Below the pieces are notes generated by a model. That model saw only the letters and a program-made list of their open reading frames with translations, searched no databases and was not told the DNA's origin. Position numbers and translations under genes: made by a program. From the NCBI GenBank assembly GCA_036898135.1, contig CM072512.1, positions 21,005,958-21,069,957 of the forward strand: a DNA stretch of 64,000 bases, given 5' to 3'. Position 1 is the first letter of the stretch; each line of letters begins with the position of its first letter. Origin of the DNA: Oncomelania hupensis (lineage: Eukaryota > Mollusca > Gastropoda > Littorinimorpha > Pomatiopsidae). Shown here piece by piece: positions 35,866-47,447 of this stretch.

Positions 35866-36668
35866 CTGTAAAAATCCGAACAGTTTGAATTTATTTAGCG
35901 GGAATGAAGATGATGAAGAAGAAGATGATTATGATGATGATGACTGATGATGATAATTTATGATCATGACTGATGATCATGATGAACATCATCAGCAGCA
36001 GCATTAATTATCGATCATGATGAGTGTTATGATAGCACAAACGCAAAATCAGCGATGAAGAAAATCATCATGGATTTACAAAACGTTTCCATTGCACACC
36101 ATTTTGCCATGAAAACAGAATAACTAGCAATAACAATAATCACACAAAGGGGGATCGTCAGCACTGGTCATCATTGTAATAACTAGGCGAGAGATTCATA
36201 CAACCAGAAAGGAAGGATCTGAATCCCACATGTTCCAGGTGATGCGGCTCTACGCCGGCCGTGCTTTGCATGTTGGGGTCAATGGGGTGTGGAGATTTTG
36301 AGGCAGGGAAGAGACAAGATTTTCAGCCCAAAGAAAAAAAAATCCGATTCTACTCCCACACTACTGTCATAATTATTTCATGCCTTAGTTATAATTCTGA
36401 GAATCAGCCAGTCTGATTCAATCCATTTTGAAGAATTATTCGCCATTAATATCACAATACGTACTGTAGCCAGAAACGAAGGAAAGACAACCGAGAAAGT
36501 GAATCCGATCTATTAGGCGAGAGAGGATTGGTGCCCATGAAAGCGACTGATAGTAATACTCCATCTGGCTATCGGTACACAATGTTGGCGTATCAATCAT
36601 AGAGGACGGTCACAAAGGCAGATAGTACAGGGAATCGATACATATTGATGAGTCGAGGTGATACGTAC

Positions 36669-36912
36669 CTCCCTGGGCGCGGTTTTGGTGTCGGACTGAC
36701 ATCGCGGGAGGTGAAAGAGTTCGGCGCTGCTGGAACCTAAGTCAAAGTCCTCGACCCTAACTTCGATCTCCGTCATGCTCACTGCCTTCTCCCCAAGGTC
36801 CCAGCCTGGAGGGGACGGAGATCGAGACGGGCACCCCTCAGCCTGCCCCAGGCCCAGACAGCGTCGCCACCACTGCAGGCACCAGCTGAGGCAACTCGTC
36901 GTTGTCCTGTCA
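36669..36912 (-). CDS. Candidate alternative first coding exon (ATG 36776) spliced to CaMKII V6
   Basis: A GC-rich island in AT-rich DNA. The donor GGGAG|GTACGT at 36669 leaves in phase 0, exactly what V6 needs. ATG at 36776 gives 36 codons, beginning MTEIEVRVEDFDLG. The frame is also open upstream of the ATG to about 36935, with a good acceptor (CTTTACCCCTACAG) at 36913-36914. Read in the frame set by V5 the exon would open with TGA, so it is not a cassette of the full-length kinase; an alternative start fits better. The product (36 + 14 + 162 residues) would lack the kinase and keep the inhibitory Thr pair and the hub. I do not recognise the 36 residues. A separate nested gene is possible. 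Confidence 0.4.
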
Positions 36913-37254
36913 CTGTAGGGGTAAAGTACTCCTCACCTCATCCTACCTACAGGATGACTTTCCAGTAATCCAAGATCTTTCCTAGTGGTTGGTGCAATGT
37001 TTTCGTACTCGACAATCGAATAAATTTTCTGGTAATCCAACTGTCGATTAACGCATTCACGAATGGTCTGTACATTCACAAGGATGACACTTTCAACACA
37101 AATCAGCGGCGAGACGACGGTCAAAATGAAATGCACAAAGAGATGTCAATCAAATAAACAATGTCTTGAAGTTGAAGAAGACACTCTATAACACAGATTT
37201 GTCCCACCACACACACCCAAAAAAATTTAAAAAATAAAAATAAAATAAATAACT

Positions 37255-37255
37255 A

Positions 37256-37350
<95 letters not shown>
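37255..37350. repeat. (TAA)n microsatellite
   Basis: About 32 uninterrupted AAT/TAA units. Perfect arrays of this length are usually polymorphic. Confidence 0.95.
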
Positions 37351-37351
<1 letters not shown>

Positions 37352-37922
37352 GAAGTTTGAAAGATATCCGTCCCTTTATTTCATAATAATAAATACAGAG
37401 ATTCCATGCCTACTCACTATACCACAGATTTTAAAACGACTTAAACAAGCTTTTAAGACTTCTATGGAAACCATGTATAGAAATTAGCATGAAGTCAACA
37501 TACTACATAGGCAAGTAAACAAGTACGCTATACTATTATTTTCTACAGTGATGACAGTTGCCCCACTATTACTGCATCTCCAAATAAAAGTAGTTCAATA
37601 TTGGGAAAGGTTTTGACAGACAGTGCTACAACAGTTGTCTAGACAGCCAATCAATTACCCCCAGACAACGGTCATTCAGTGGTCGTTTCAGAACAATTAT
37701 TGGACCTTCGATCATCGGGCTACAACTACAGACTAAAATTTCCAGGCAATCGATTTCCTACAAGTAAATGGACCCCGTAGCCATTCAAGAAAATTGTAAA
37801 ATGCTTTGCACACTCATGAAACTAGCTTTGCACATTCGTAACACTATCAGGAAACAGTCACAAACTGCAAGTTTCTCCCTACAGAAGCAGCGCTATGACC
37901 AAACTAAAGCTGAACACGAAGC

Positions 37923-38235
37923 AATGGCTTTCAATCTGACAAACTGGTTGTAGTCCCCCCCCCCCCCTCTCTCATGGCTTTCAATCTGACAAACAGGTTG
38001 CAGTCCTCGCCCCCCCCCCCCCCCCCTCTCTGTCTCTGTCTCTCTCTCTCTGTCTCTGTGTCTCTCTGTCTCTGTCTGTCTCTCTCTGTCTGTCTCTCTC
38101 CGTCTGTCTCTCTCCGTCTCCGTCTCTCTCCGTCTCCGTCTCTCTCCCCCCTCTCTACTCTCTCCCCTCTCTCTCTTTCTCCCCTCTCTCCCTCCCTCTC
38201 TCTCTCTCTCCCTCTCCCTCTCTCTCTCTCTCCAA
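37923..38235. repeat. Tandem duplication and polypyrimidine tract
   Basis: A unit of about 50 bases, GGCTTTCAATCTGACAAAC plus a C-run and CTCTC, occurs twice (about 37925 and 37976). It is followed by about 210 bases that are almost only C and T on the plus strand, with regular CTGTCTCT units. A strong purine/pyrimidine mirror tract. Confidence 0.85.
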
Positions 38236-38439
38236 ACTAGTACATTTTGCAAACAACTCGGTGAAACCAACTCAACGCAACAAAGGAAGACTTTGAGTGT
38301 GACTGGAGCTATTTAGCCCTAACGTTTTTTTGCAAACTGCAGCTAAAAACAGTAGCACCTGTTCGCTCTGCCGATTAAATACTATTTGCAATTGTTACTC
38401 CATTCCTTTCTGCTTCCTAAATAGCTCTTCAATCACACG

Positions 38440-39407
38440 CTCCTTATGGAACGCGCAATATTTAACATGAAAATGGGTGCTCACAAATAATAAAATGTAA
38501 GGGTGGCATTAAAATACCGACTTTGATCTTTCCATGTTCTTGACCTTGAGATGACCTTGATCTCCGGCTACAAATACTTTTATGTACTATCAAATAAAGT
38601 ACAGCAAACGTGGTGTTATGCCAAAAAACGGTGCATGTGGGATGACCTTGACCTTCACGTGACCTCTCATACCAAATAATCAAATAACCCAATATTGTTG
38701 CACAGTATGGGTTAAATAAACAGCCCTTCCACTGTACAATTACATACATTTTTGTATGTTTTTGCAAGACCTAAAATTACATTGACCTTCAACGTAAAAA
38801 TTGAACTTATATGAAAGAGCAATCTATCATTCATCTCTAAATACAACATGTTTGAACTTAATATCTCTCATTGTGTCAAGATCACTTAAAAGTACTGATA
38901 CTAACCGACATTGGACTGCCCCAGTGACCTTGACCTTGAAGTGAGGTTGACTAAATTTGCAAAGTATGTGCGTCTCATTAACAACTATCATGCATCAAAG
39001 AATCATGTTCAATAATAATAACCATAAGCTGGAAAAAAAAAGAAGTGAAATTTTGTGTGAAAACTGTCATTTTTTTAAACTAACGTTTGATTACCCTGTG
39101 ACCTTGACCTTGAAGTGAAGTCCTTAATTCACTGATCATGTATGAGGTCTCATGGGCATACATCATCTTTCCAAGTTTGGTTGTGATAGTTGAAATAGGT
39201 TCTGAATACTTAGCCACTTTAAAGTTTTTGCACAGACAGACGGTGGACGGCGGAGGGCGAACATAAAGACACGGACGGACAGACTTGTTGTCCCCGGATA
39301 TAATTTTTGAACTACTTAGTAATCATATTGCACAGATTTGCAAATTTCTGTGAAAATAAAATCTTCGGATGAGTACATAGACTGCTATGCATGTGGCATG
39401 CGAGTCA
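38440..39407 (+). repeat. Repeat family B, copy 3
   Basis: Begins CTCCTTATGGAACGCGCAAT, contains TGACCTTGACCTTCA, CATGCATCAAAGAATCAT, TGACCTTGACCTTGAAGTGA and GACGGCGGA blocks in the family order, and ends with the GAGTACATAGACT ... ATGCATGTG block. No coding potential. Confidence 0.8.
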
Positions 39408-39435
39408 AAAAATGACATATTGTAAAAAAAAAATT

Positions 39436-39612
39436 GTCATAAAAAAAACAACATTTGTTGACCCTGTGACCTTGAAGTAAAGTCAATCATTCACTGATCA
39501 ATTATGAGGTCTCATTGATATATACCATCTTACCAAGTTTGGTTGTAATAGTTAAAATAGGTTCTGAGATATTAATCCACGCAAGTTTTCCTCAGACATA
39601 CGGCGGACGTTC
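39436..39612 (+). repeat. Repeat family B, copy 4 (3' fragment)
   Basis: Directly follows copy 3 in the same orientation and holds only the late blocks: TGTGACCTTGAAGTAAAGTC, ACCAAGTTTGGTTGTAATAG and GGTTCTGAGATATTAATCCA. A tandem or nested truncated copy. Confidence 0.75.
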
Positions 39613-39669
39613 AGATGGACAATTTGGTATGTATTTTAATTTTTTTTAAAGTCATTTTAAAACTATATC

Positions 39670-39686
39670 GGTGTGTGTGTATGTGG

Positions 39687-39782
<96 letters not shown>
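39670..39782. repeat. Compound (GT)n(GA)n microsatellite
   Basis: GT units to about 39710, then about 36 perfect GA units. Confidence 0.95.
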
Positions 39783-39783
<1 letters not shown>

Positions 39784-39859
39784 ATTTTAGATGTTAATTT
39801 TTCGGTAGGCATCAGTTTCCTGTGAGGTGTTCTTTTTCTTGTTCACATCTCTTCGTTTA

Positions 39860-40183
39860 TCATACAGGTCCAAAAGTTCGGTGCTTGCCAAGGATGAAGC
39901 CATCGGACAACACGGTGACCTGCTCACAGTGGTGACGAAACGGAAACTCCGATTGTATGGCCACGTCACCAGATCATCAGGCCTTGCAAAGACCATACTG
40001 CAAGGCACAATGCAAGGAGGTCGAAGAAGAGGGAGACCGAAAAAGAAGTGGGAGGACAACATTCGAGAATGGACTGGCTTGACATTGAGCGAAGCCATTA
40101 GGGTTGCTGATGACAGAGAAAGATGGAGTACGCTGGTTAAACGATCATCTGTGGTGCCCCAACGACCTCAGAGTTACAGGATA
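39860..40183 (+). pseudogene. LINE 3'-terminal coding fragment
   Basis: Plus-strand frame with VVTKRKLRLYGHVTRSS, GGRRRGRPKKKWEDNIREW, TGLTLSEAIR and an end VVPQRP: the typical C-terminus of an invertebrate LINE polyprotein after the RT domain. It keeps only about 100 codons, so it is a 5'-truncated insertion. It abuts an oppositely oriented LINE piece at 40184-40690. Confidence 0.85.
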
Positions 40184-40690
40184 GGATATGATGCCAAGGA
40201 TCTCAATGGCGACATCTGTCACAGCTGAGTAGAAAGTGGTGATCATGGTGTTACCATCTATTTCACCAGCTCCCAAAATGAGCAGTGGTGCAAATTTCCC
40301 TCCAATTGTGGCTTGGAATATTTCTGCCACCTTTGGGTCTTGCAGTATGTCCAGATCGAACTTCAGTCTGATGCACTTTGCTGTGTTTACTCTCGTCAAG
40401 TGGAGCCGGAAGGACCTCATCACGAGATCGTGGTCACTTCCGATGTCTGCTCCTGGAAAAGTGCGTGTCCTGCCAATGCTGATGCTTGATCTGAAGCGTG
40501 TCTTGACCATGATGTAGTCAATCTGGTTGTGATGCTCCCCGCTGGTACTGTGCCATGTCCATGCTCTGGATTTTTTTGTGGAGACCAAGCGTGCTTGCGC
40601 ATTTTGGAACAAATTCGCAGTGAGTTTGGAACTGAATTCGTTTGAAGTTATGCGAATGTGTTGCTCTGTGTGTTTGTGATTCGTCGGCAT
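40184..40690 (-). pseudogene. LINE endonuclease fragment
   Basis: Minus-strand frame with RAWTWHSTSGEHHNQIDYIM, FPGADIGSDHDLVM and a following helical segment: the NQIDYI and SDH motifs of the APE-type endonuclease of LINEs. The RT domain is missing. It lies head-on against the fragment at 39860-40183, so the pair comes from two insertions or a rearrangement. Confidence 0.85.
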
Positions 40691-40710
40691 TTTGTCGTTT
40701 GAGTTTGAAG

Positions 40711-41532
40711 CACAGGTTGTGAAGTCTCGTCTTTCGTAGGCCTCAATTACATACTATACTACATACATATGTAGGAAGCCTACGAGTTTACAAAGACGAA
40801 AGAAAAGACTTCAGAGCCTGTGAGTGGACACAAAAGGGAGGTAAGGCGATTTTTGGTCAGTCGCTCAAACGGAAGTGAGGGTGTTACGTTTGAAACGCGC
40901 ACGATAGATCCGAGCATTTTGTTTTGCAAAGCATGCAATAATACAGCATATTTACCTTTGATTTGATTTTGCGTTGTTGCTAGAATAAGCTTTGTATACT
41001 GTTTATAATTTTCGCCGTCGATATTGTTGAGAATTTTCCGGAATTACTTGTTTATTATCGATCGAAGCTTCCCGATCTTATGAATAAAAATATGTCGAAC
41101 CATCTAGATTCGTAAACACGTATGTGACAAAAGACAGTGCATAGTTCCGGTGATGAGTTTTATTTTGACTGGGTGCTATTGCGTCATGCTGGAATGTTCG
41201 AACTTTTTCTCGATTGCAAGTAACGTGCTGTCTGCTTGTGTGAGAGTGATTGATAGAGATTTGTTATGACTTTTTATGTGATTTTCGGAAAGTGATCTTG
41301 TATGCTGTTGTTGATGTTTGCTGAGCAAAGTTGGAAAACTTTATACGAAGACTCCTGCCTTGTTGCTGAGTGAACAGGCTGCGTGGATAAACGACTCTGA
41401 GTTACACTAATCAAGATTTAAGCATCGGGACTGAATCAACCATTAATAACGACGTGTAACAGAGGGAGTAAAACACATTGTGTATATAATATGTAATTGA
41501 GACCTACGAAAGACGAGATTTCACAGCCTGTG
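40711..41532. mobile_element. Inverted-repeat element (822 bp), MITE-like
   Basis: 42-bp terminal inverted repeats, 40711-40752 and 41491-41532, agree at 39 positions (core CTCGTCTTTCGTAGG). A third, shorter copy of the same sequence lies just inside the left end (about 40775-40825). No ORF of note and no clear target duplication. Confidence 0.65.
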
Positions 41533-41595
41533 TTCTGACAGGTATAAGTGATAATAGTAATTAACTCGTGTTCTGTGTAATTCACATTATGACGT

Positions 41596-42269
41596 CCTAC
41601 TAGCGCCAAAACCTGATAATAACAAATATCATGTGATAATTACAAATGTCAACGACATTTTTATTTTATTTATTTATTTATTTATTCGTTCTTATATAGC
41701 GCTTTTCCAGCTCAAGAGCTGCTCAAGGCGCTGGCCGATACAGGATCTAACTCAAGCCGACCGAGGCGCCAACTTGCAGCCTTTGGGCGCACCGTAATAA
41801 CGCTCCAGACAACTAAGCACAATCCTGAGCAGCCAGGGATGGGGGAGAAGGACCTAGGTGCATGCTGGGTGTGTTCTTGTCACCGGAAACGTTATGATGG
41901 AATGTTTATATATTTACAGTTAACACGTTAAAATTATAATTATCAAGTGAAAATTACAATTTTCGGTTTGGGCCCATTCCAAGACGGATTGCTAAGCCAA
42001 AATTGAAAATTAAACATGATCACATGAAGATATTTGTAATTTTTCAATGACAATTTAATTATCCATTGATAATTGTAATTTTCCTATCATATATGTAATT
42101 AGCTCATGATATTTGTAACTATCATGATTTGGTTCTAGGAAGGCGTGGCAAATATGATAATTATTAAATAACACTGTGGATTATCGGTATCCCTGTAAAT
42201 TACACAGAACACGTGTTATTTTCAATTATCTCGTGATAACGGTAACTCTCGGTTTTTGGCGCTAGTAGG
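41596..42269. mobile_element. Inverted-repeat element (674 bp) with TGATAATTACAAAT-type internal palindromes
   Basis: CCTACTAGCGCCAAAACC at 41596-41613 is repeated in inverse form at 42251-42269 (one extra A). Inside, many imperfect palindromes of the TGATAATTACAAAT kind occur. A SINE-like repeat sits within it (about 41655-41880). A GTGTTCTGTGTAATT block occurs outside the left end and inside the right end, so boundaries are approximate. Confidence 0.5.
41655..41880 (-). repeat. tRNA-type SINE, 5'-truncated copy
   Basis: Starts with (TTTA)n, the reverse complement of an AAAT-type tail, then TTATATAGCGC and CCAGCTCAAGAGCTGCTCAA; it matches 54482-54680 over its whole length. Minus orientation; the tRNA-like head present in the longer copy is missing. 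Confidence 0.75.
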
Positions 42270-42838
42270 CTGTCATAGGTGTCCTCTGAATGTATCAACA
42301 ATAAAATGTGTGCATGTTAGCGTGAGGTTGATACAGAACGCCGCGTTTTGAATCTGTCACTCCCATTTTCGGTAATCACTGACCTGGTACCCTACAAGAC
42401 TGTTTCCCAACCTTCCAATTCCATCGGACAATAAACACCGCATGTATGCAATTTTGACTGTGTCGCTGCATTGCGGCTGCGTCTCTTGAGGGGAAAACAG
42501 GAATTCCCTTTTCAGTGAGCATCTACCTAGCATTGAATAAAACGTGTGTATCAAGTTTAAGCTCAATTGGACCGTTAACACCGGAGATCAACAAGCAAAT
42601 GGGCAAGCAAACAGACAACCAAGCAGTACGAAGATGATAATGCAGATAATGTCTGCAAAGTTTCAAAACATTTTGATTACCTTTTCATGTAAACTGTAGT
42701 GTGGACCAAAAACTGCTTGATTTAACTAAAAGGTATATTAACTGTAATCTTTACAGATCAACATTTAGCTCGGCGACCTATTATCATTTATTTTGTGTGA
42801 ATAACAATTGTGCCTGCAAAGTTTCAGGCAATTCTATC

Positions 42839-42902
42839 TACTATTTAATGATTTATTGTAATTTTTTGCAATCTACTATTTAATGATTTATTGTAATTTT
42901 AG
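42839..42902. repeat. Short tandem duplication
   Basis: CTACTATTTAATGATTTATT plus GTAATTTT occurs twice in direct succession. It makes the neighbouring ORFs look repetitive; no function suggested. Confidence 0.8.
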
Positions 42903-43164
42903 TCTCGCATGGGAGTCACAATTGGATTTTTTTTTTTTTGTCCTAAAAAGTGTTGCTGTCACAATGAAATTTAATTTTCAATCACAAAAATTATCGAAAT
43001 TTACTTACAAAACATTCTTTTACCTTCCTGGTGGTTATCATGCTCAAATGGTCAATTTCTTTCTATCTGTGCAGATTTTTACTAATTACTATACTACTTT
43101 ATTCTCACCCTTCAATTCACAAATTATGCTCTAGCTTGAAAAGTAGCACGGCGTAATATACACC

Positions 43165-43181
43165 ACCCCCCCTTTTTTTTC

Positions 43182-43223
<42 letters not shown>
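43165..43223. repeat. Compound homopolymer C7-T8-C-T10-G32
   Basis: A continuous run of 32 G follows two T runs. Long G homopolymers are rare and error-prone in assemblies; the exact length should be treated as uncertain. Confidence 0.85.
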
Positions 43224-43227
<4 letters not shown>

Positions 43228-45801
43228 TTATGTATTTTTAGAATATTTGCTTGAACATAAATCTCATTTTAGGAAATTCTATCCACTTTGATTTCAACGT
43301 ACCCAACTACCTTAATTCACTCACATTATTGAACGTAGTACTTCAATTAGTATTTTAAGCATGGTGAAAATAGTCATAAAAATAGCAACAAATACTGACC
43401 CAGTGTAACAAGAGGACCTGTTTACTCTGCACACTTTGAGATTTTGCTTGTTTAGTTAGTTAGACTTAGAAGGTTACTGTTAGTCTCTAGAAGACGACAG
43501 AAGTGATCATGCTTAACACATTTGTAGCCTGACGCCCGAATAGCAGTGACATCATCGCAGCTGACGGTAGAAGGCTTTGAATTTTACATCCATTCAGATT
43601 TCTTCAGCCAATCCGAACACAGCACCGTCAGGTAGAACCAGTTCTGACTGGGTAGGCCAAGGCTATTTAGAGGGTCATTTGTGTTGAAAGCTTAAGGCAG
43701 TACACAGCTACTTCCTAGCAGAAATCTCTCCACTGATAGACCAGGGAAGCAGTACTTGTTGAATATTCGAATTCAATCAAGTAGCCACAGCCTGACATTG
43801 TCAAACAGGTAAATAAACCTACTTCTGTTTCATCGTGATGTATTTATATTATTGTTGAATTATGTTTGTGAAATTTGCTATGCACAGAATGAATTGTTAG
43901 TCCGACTTTGCGTGACCACGTGGAAGAATCCGACCACGAGGCAAGCATGACCGGTCGACGCCATGTTGTATCCCTGACGGACCCCACTGTTGTTTAACCT
44001 ATATGTATGCTTGCAGACCAGTGGCTGTACCAGAGAATGTTTATAATATTATTATTTCTCTATGTGTATAGTTAGCCACGATTTATATTTATGTATGTAT
44101 AGGAAATTAGAGTGGAGATTCCAGTGGACCACAGACTTAGCAGAATGTTCGTCGCTTATGTATAGAGATGTGGAGCTATCACTGAGGGCTACTTTGACCT
44201 ATTATACAGGGTTGTGCAGAATTTCGTCTCATATGTTACAGACGAGTAGGCGGTATATCGTGAGCCCAACTCAGCAAAGGACAGAACCTAATCGATGCTT
44301 AGAGTTGGCTGCCTAGGCATCTACAGCATTGTGCTCAGATAGGCCACCCGTCGAACACAAGCCACGATAACACAGCGTGTCAAGGAACCAACAGCAACAC
44401 AGCTCTTTGGACACTGAGCTAAGTACACAGCCTTCAGTCAGTGTTCCCGATTACGCACAGTAGTGCGTCAATTACGCACAAAATATGAAAAATGACGCAG
44501 AAAAATTTGCATGTGTGCGTCCTGTGGACGCACATATTTTTTGGGAATCGCTGAAGCCATAAATACGACCAACGAGTGGCGAACTAATTCACGGCATAAT
44601 CAGAATCAGAACCCAACTAAGACTGCCATTGCAGACGATTAAAGATTGTGTCGGGAGTTGTCGTCCTTAAAAATCGCATGCGCGCGCATTGTAAACTTCC
44701 TCCAAGCAATACATTCACTGAACAAAAGAAATCTTTGTTAATCCATTCTTTGATTCTATCATACACGATCATGTCACTTCTGACTTGGTTGACTGGGCCC
44801 AAAACCCGTTCATCCACCGATTTGGGGACTCTCAAAATTTGCACAAGGACTCTTCTGGGAGTCCCAAGGACTCTCATTTTTTGTGTGTGGAGGGAACACT
44901 GCTTCAGTGCACCAAATTCTGTATAAACAGGACCACAGTAGTCCACTCGTCAAGATCTGACCATTAGGGCAGAAAGTATCCAGTGCCCGATGATGAGAAA
45001 ATAGCTGCCTAGACTATCAGCGAGCGAACCATTCGCATTGACATTTGAACTTTTAAGTTAGTTTCATACATCGAAGATCGTGTATAGAGTAGAAGAAATA
45101 AATGTGTGATTTTTACTGTTATCAAGTGGCTGGACTACAGATGATTCATACGAATCATAGCCGTGTGAAAGCTAGTGTGACAGTGATCTTTTACCATTTT
45201 TCTATCTATCTCTGTACACCAGCCTTAACACAGACCGAGCTAAACAAATAAATGTATTAAAGTAATTCACCGGGTGATTCACTAGCGGTCCCCATAGAAT
45301 AAGACGAGAGGGTTACAGCATTCCATTGTGCAGAGCCCAGCAACAATAAAACCCCATGTCACACCCAGCTTATAAAGAAGCAGCTAAAATCAGAAAGCAA
45401 AAGATGTTATGTTGGAAGTACCAACAAAACGAGGGTGAAGGACAGCTGTGAAGATAAGAAATGATGCATGACAAACACTCTCTTTGCAAAACAATACCTA
45501 ATAAAAACAACGGCCTTTCTCAATTCTGTGTAGGCCGAACAGACTCACTGCGCACTAGACAATGTACTTTCGACTACTGTTCATGGATGTGAAATCGACT
45601 TTTTCATCAAGACATTTTTTTTTTAAAGTGACAGTGATGTAGTACAAGATGTAGTGATTTAGTTTCGCTCCGACTAGTATTATCAAAGTTACAATACAAT
45701 GCTGCTAATTTGGGATGTGCCTTTTTCTGCGGAAAGTGGGGGAAAAGACGTGCACTAAAACAGAAAGGTCGATAGACGAGGAGCTGAGCGACACACAACA
45801 C

Positions 45802-45806
<5 letters not shown>

Positions 45807-45873
<67 letters not shown>
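45807..45873. repeat. (CT)n microsatellite
   Basis: About 33 CT units with one CG interruption. Confidence 0.95.
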
Positions 45874-45939
45874 ATGATGGACCAGTATGTACAAGAATGG
45901 AACTGTTCAGTGAGAGAAAGATATGTATAGAGTATACAA

Positions 45940-46521
45940 TTTATTCAAGTCAGATTTTATATGTGAAGAATTTTTTTGATTTTTTGGACATCAGATGCTT
46001 TAGAGACGTCTTGTTAAACTTCGCATCGGTGTATTACCTATTAATGGGTCATCTTTTAAGAGATCTATTTATAACAATGTTAATATTTTGTGCATCACAT
46101 GTAATAAAACTGAAGATGAAGCTCATTTTATTCATCAGTGATCACTGTCGTTTGTACAACGATATTATTATTAGGATGAAATACTTACTCGGCATTAGCG
46201 AACATTACACGGCGGTATTACGTAATGGATCCACTGAGCAGATTCGCAAATTGGCCTTTTATGTTTTCTACGCATTGCGTCAAAGGCAAACGTATATCGA
46301 CCATATTTTATAGAGCATTGTATGTAAATATTAAGTTGTCGTAATTATGACACTCATTTTCAGAACAGAAGACGCGGATGGGTGTCATCGTCGCCATGAC
46401 CTTGGACGTTTGATAATTGTTCTATTTTGCATTGGGTTTGCTTGTATTGTTTTCCATGTATTGTATTGTGACCCCTTTCTAAGGGCCAGTGCCTTCAGGA
46501 AATAAAAGTTCGTTCGTTCGT

Positions 46522-46523
<2 letters not shown>
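45940..46523 (+). pseudogene. LINE 3' end with zinc-knuckle remnant, 3' UTR and (TTCG)n tail
   Basis: In one frame: ILCITCNKTEDEAHFIHQ, a CxxC...H remnant of the C-terminal zinc knuckle of CR1/Jockey-like LINEs. After a frameshift come DHCRLYNDIIIRM and RKLAFYVFYALRQRQ, the usual basic end. About 200 bases of 3' UTR follow, closing with AAATAAAAGTTCGTTCGTTCG. The tandem GTTC/TTCG tail is the LINE terminus. 5'-truncated and frameshifted. Confidence 0.75.

Positions 46524-46524
<1 letters not shown>

Positions 46525-46617
<93 letters not shown>
46525..46617. repeat. (CT)n microsatellite
   Basis: About 45 CT units with one A interruption, grown directly on the LINE tail at 46523. Confidence 0.95.
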
Positions 46618-46620
<3 letters not shown>

Positions 46621-46845
46621 TTAATAAATAATATTCTTCCTTCCCCACCCACAACATCATCCTTCTTTCTGTTTAAATTTTCTTCCACATTGTTGTTCAA
46701 TAGAGACGATCTCGAGATGCAGAATGAAATGTACTGTCATATAATAGACACCAAGAAAAAAACGGGTGCGGCGATGCATCTAAAAACGAATACACTTTGC
46801 TCTAGTTCAATGGAGAATTATAATAAAGACTGTTGGAAAAAATAA

Positions 46846-47447
46846 CTAGAAGGGCAAAGCCCATATGACTCACATACTCCTTATGGAACTCGCAATATTT
46901 AACATGAAAATTAGTTTAGGGTCATGGTCGTTTTAAAGTATCTATACAAACAGATTTTGGACAACGCTAGTGAGCTTGACCTTGGAGTGAGGTTGACCAA
47001 ATTTCCTTAGGATGTGCGTCTTATTGATATCTATCATGCATCAAAGAATCATAAGTTCAATATCAATACCCTAGGAAAAAATGTAACATTTTGTGAATAA
47101 TTGTTATTTTCGGACTTTTTGACGACCCTGTGACCTTGACCTTGAAGTGAAGTCATTCATTCACTTTATCATTTACGAGGGCTCATGGGTAAACACCATA
47201 TTACTAAGTTTTAGTTGTGATAGCTGAAACAGGCTCTCAGTATTTAGCCACTTTAAAGTTTTTGTACAGACAGCGGACAAGCGGACGTTTCCTTTTTCGA
47301 TATTATTTTTTGACTATTTAAGACTCATCTCGCACAAATTTGCAAAAATCTCGATTTTTTTCGGGGGGGGGGGGGGTGGAGAGGGCGGCGGGGAGGGGGC
47401 AGGGAAGATGTAAATACATAGATTCACATTGCTATGCATGTGAGTAA
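46846..47447 (+). repeat. Repeat family B, copy 5
   Basis: Begins AACTAGAAGGGCAAAG and CTCCTTATGGAACTCGCAAT as in copy 2, has the TGACCTTGACCTTGAAGTGA block and the GACAGCGGACAAGCGGAC block, lacks about 200 bases of the early middle part, and ends with TTCACATTGCTATGCATGTG before an A-tract. Confidence 0.8.

Noticed and set aside
37974..38240. Ser/Leu/Pro-rich and Arg/Glu-rich ORFs across the CT tract, and similar ones at 45607, 46479 and 57846
   Set aside because: Translations of dinucleotide repeats.
44617..44946. Overlapping ORFs of about 100 codons on both strands
   Set aside because: No domain; both strands open over the same stretch, typical of chance.
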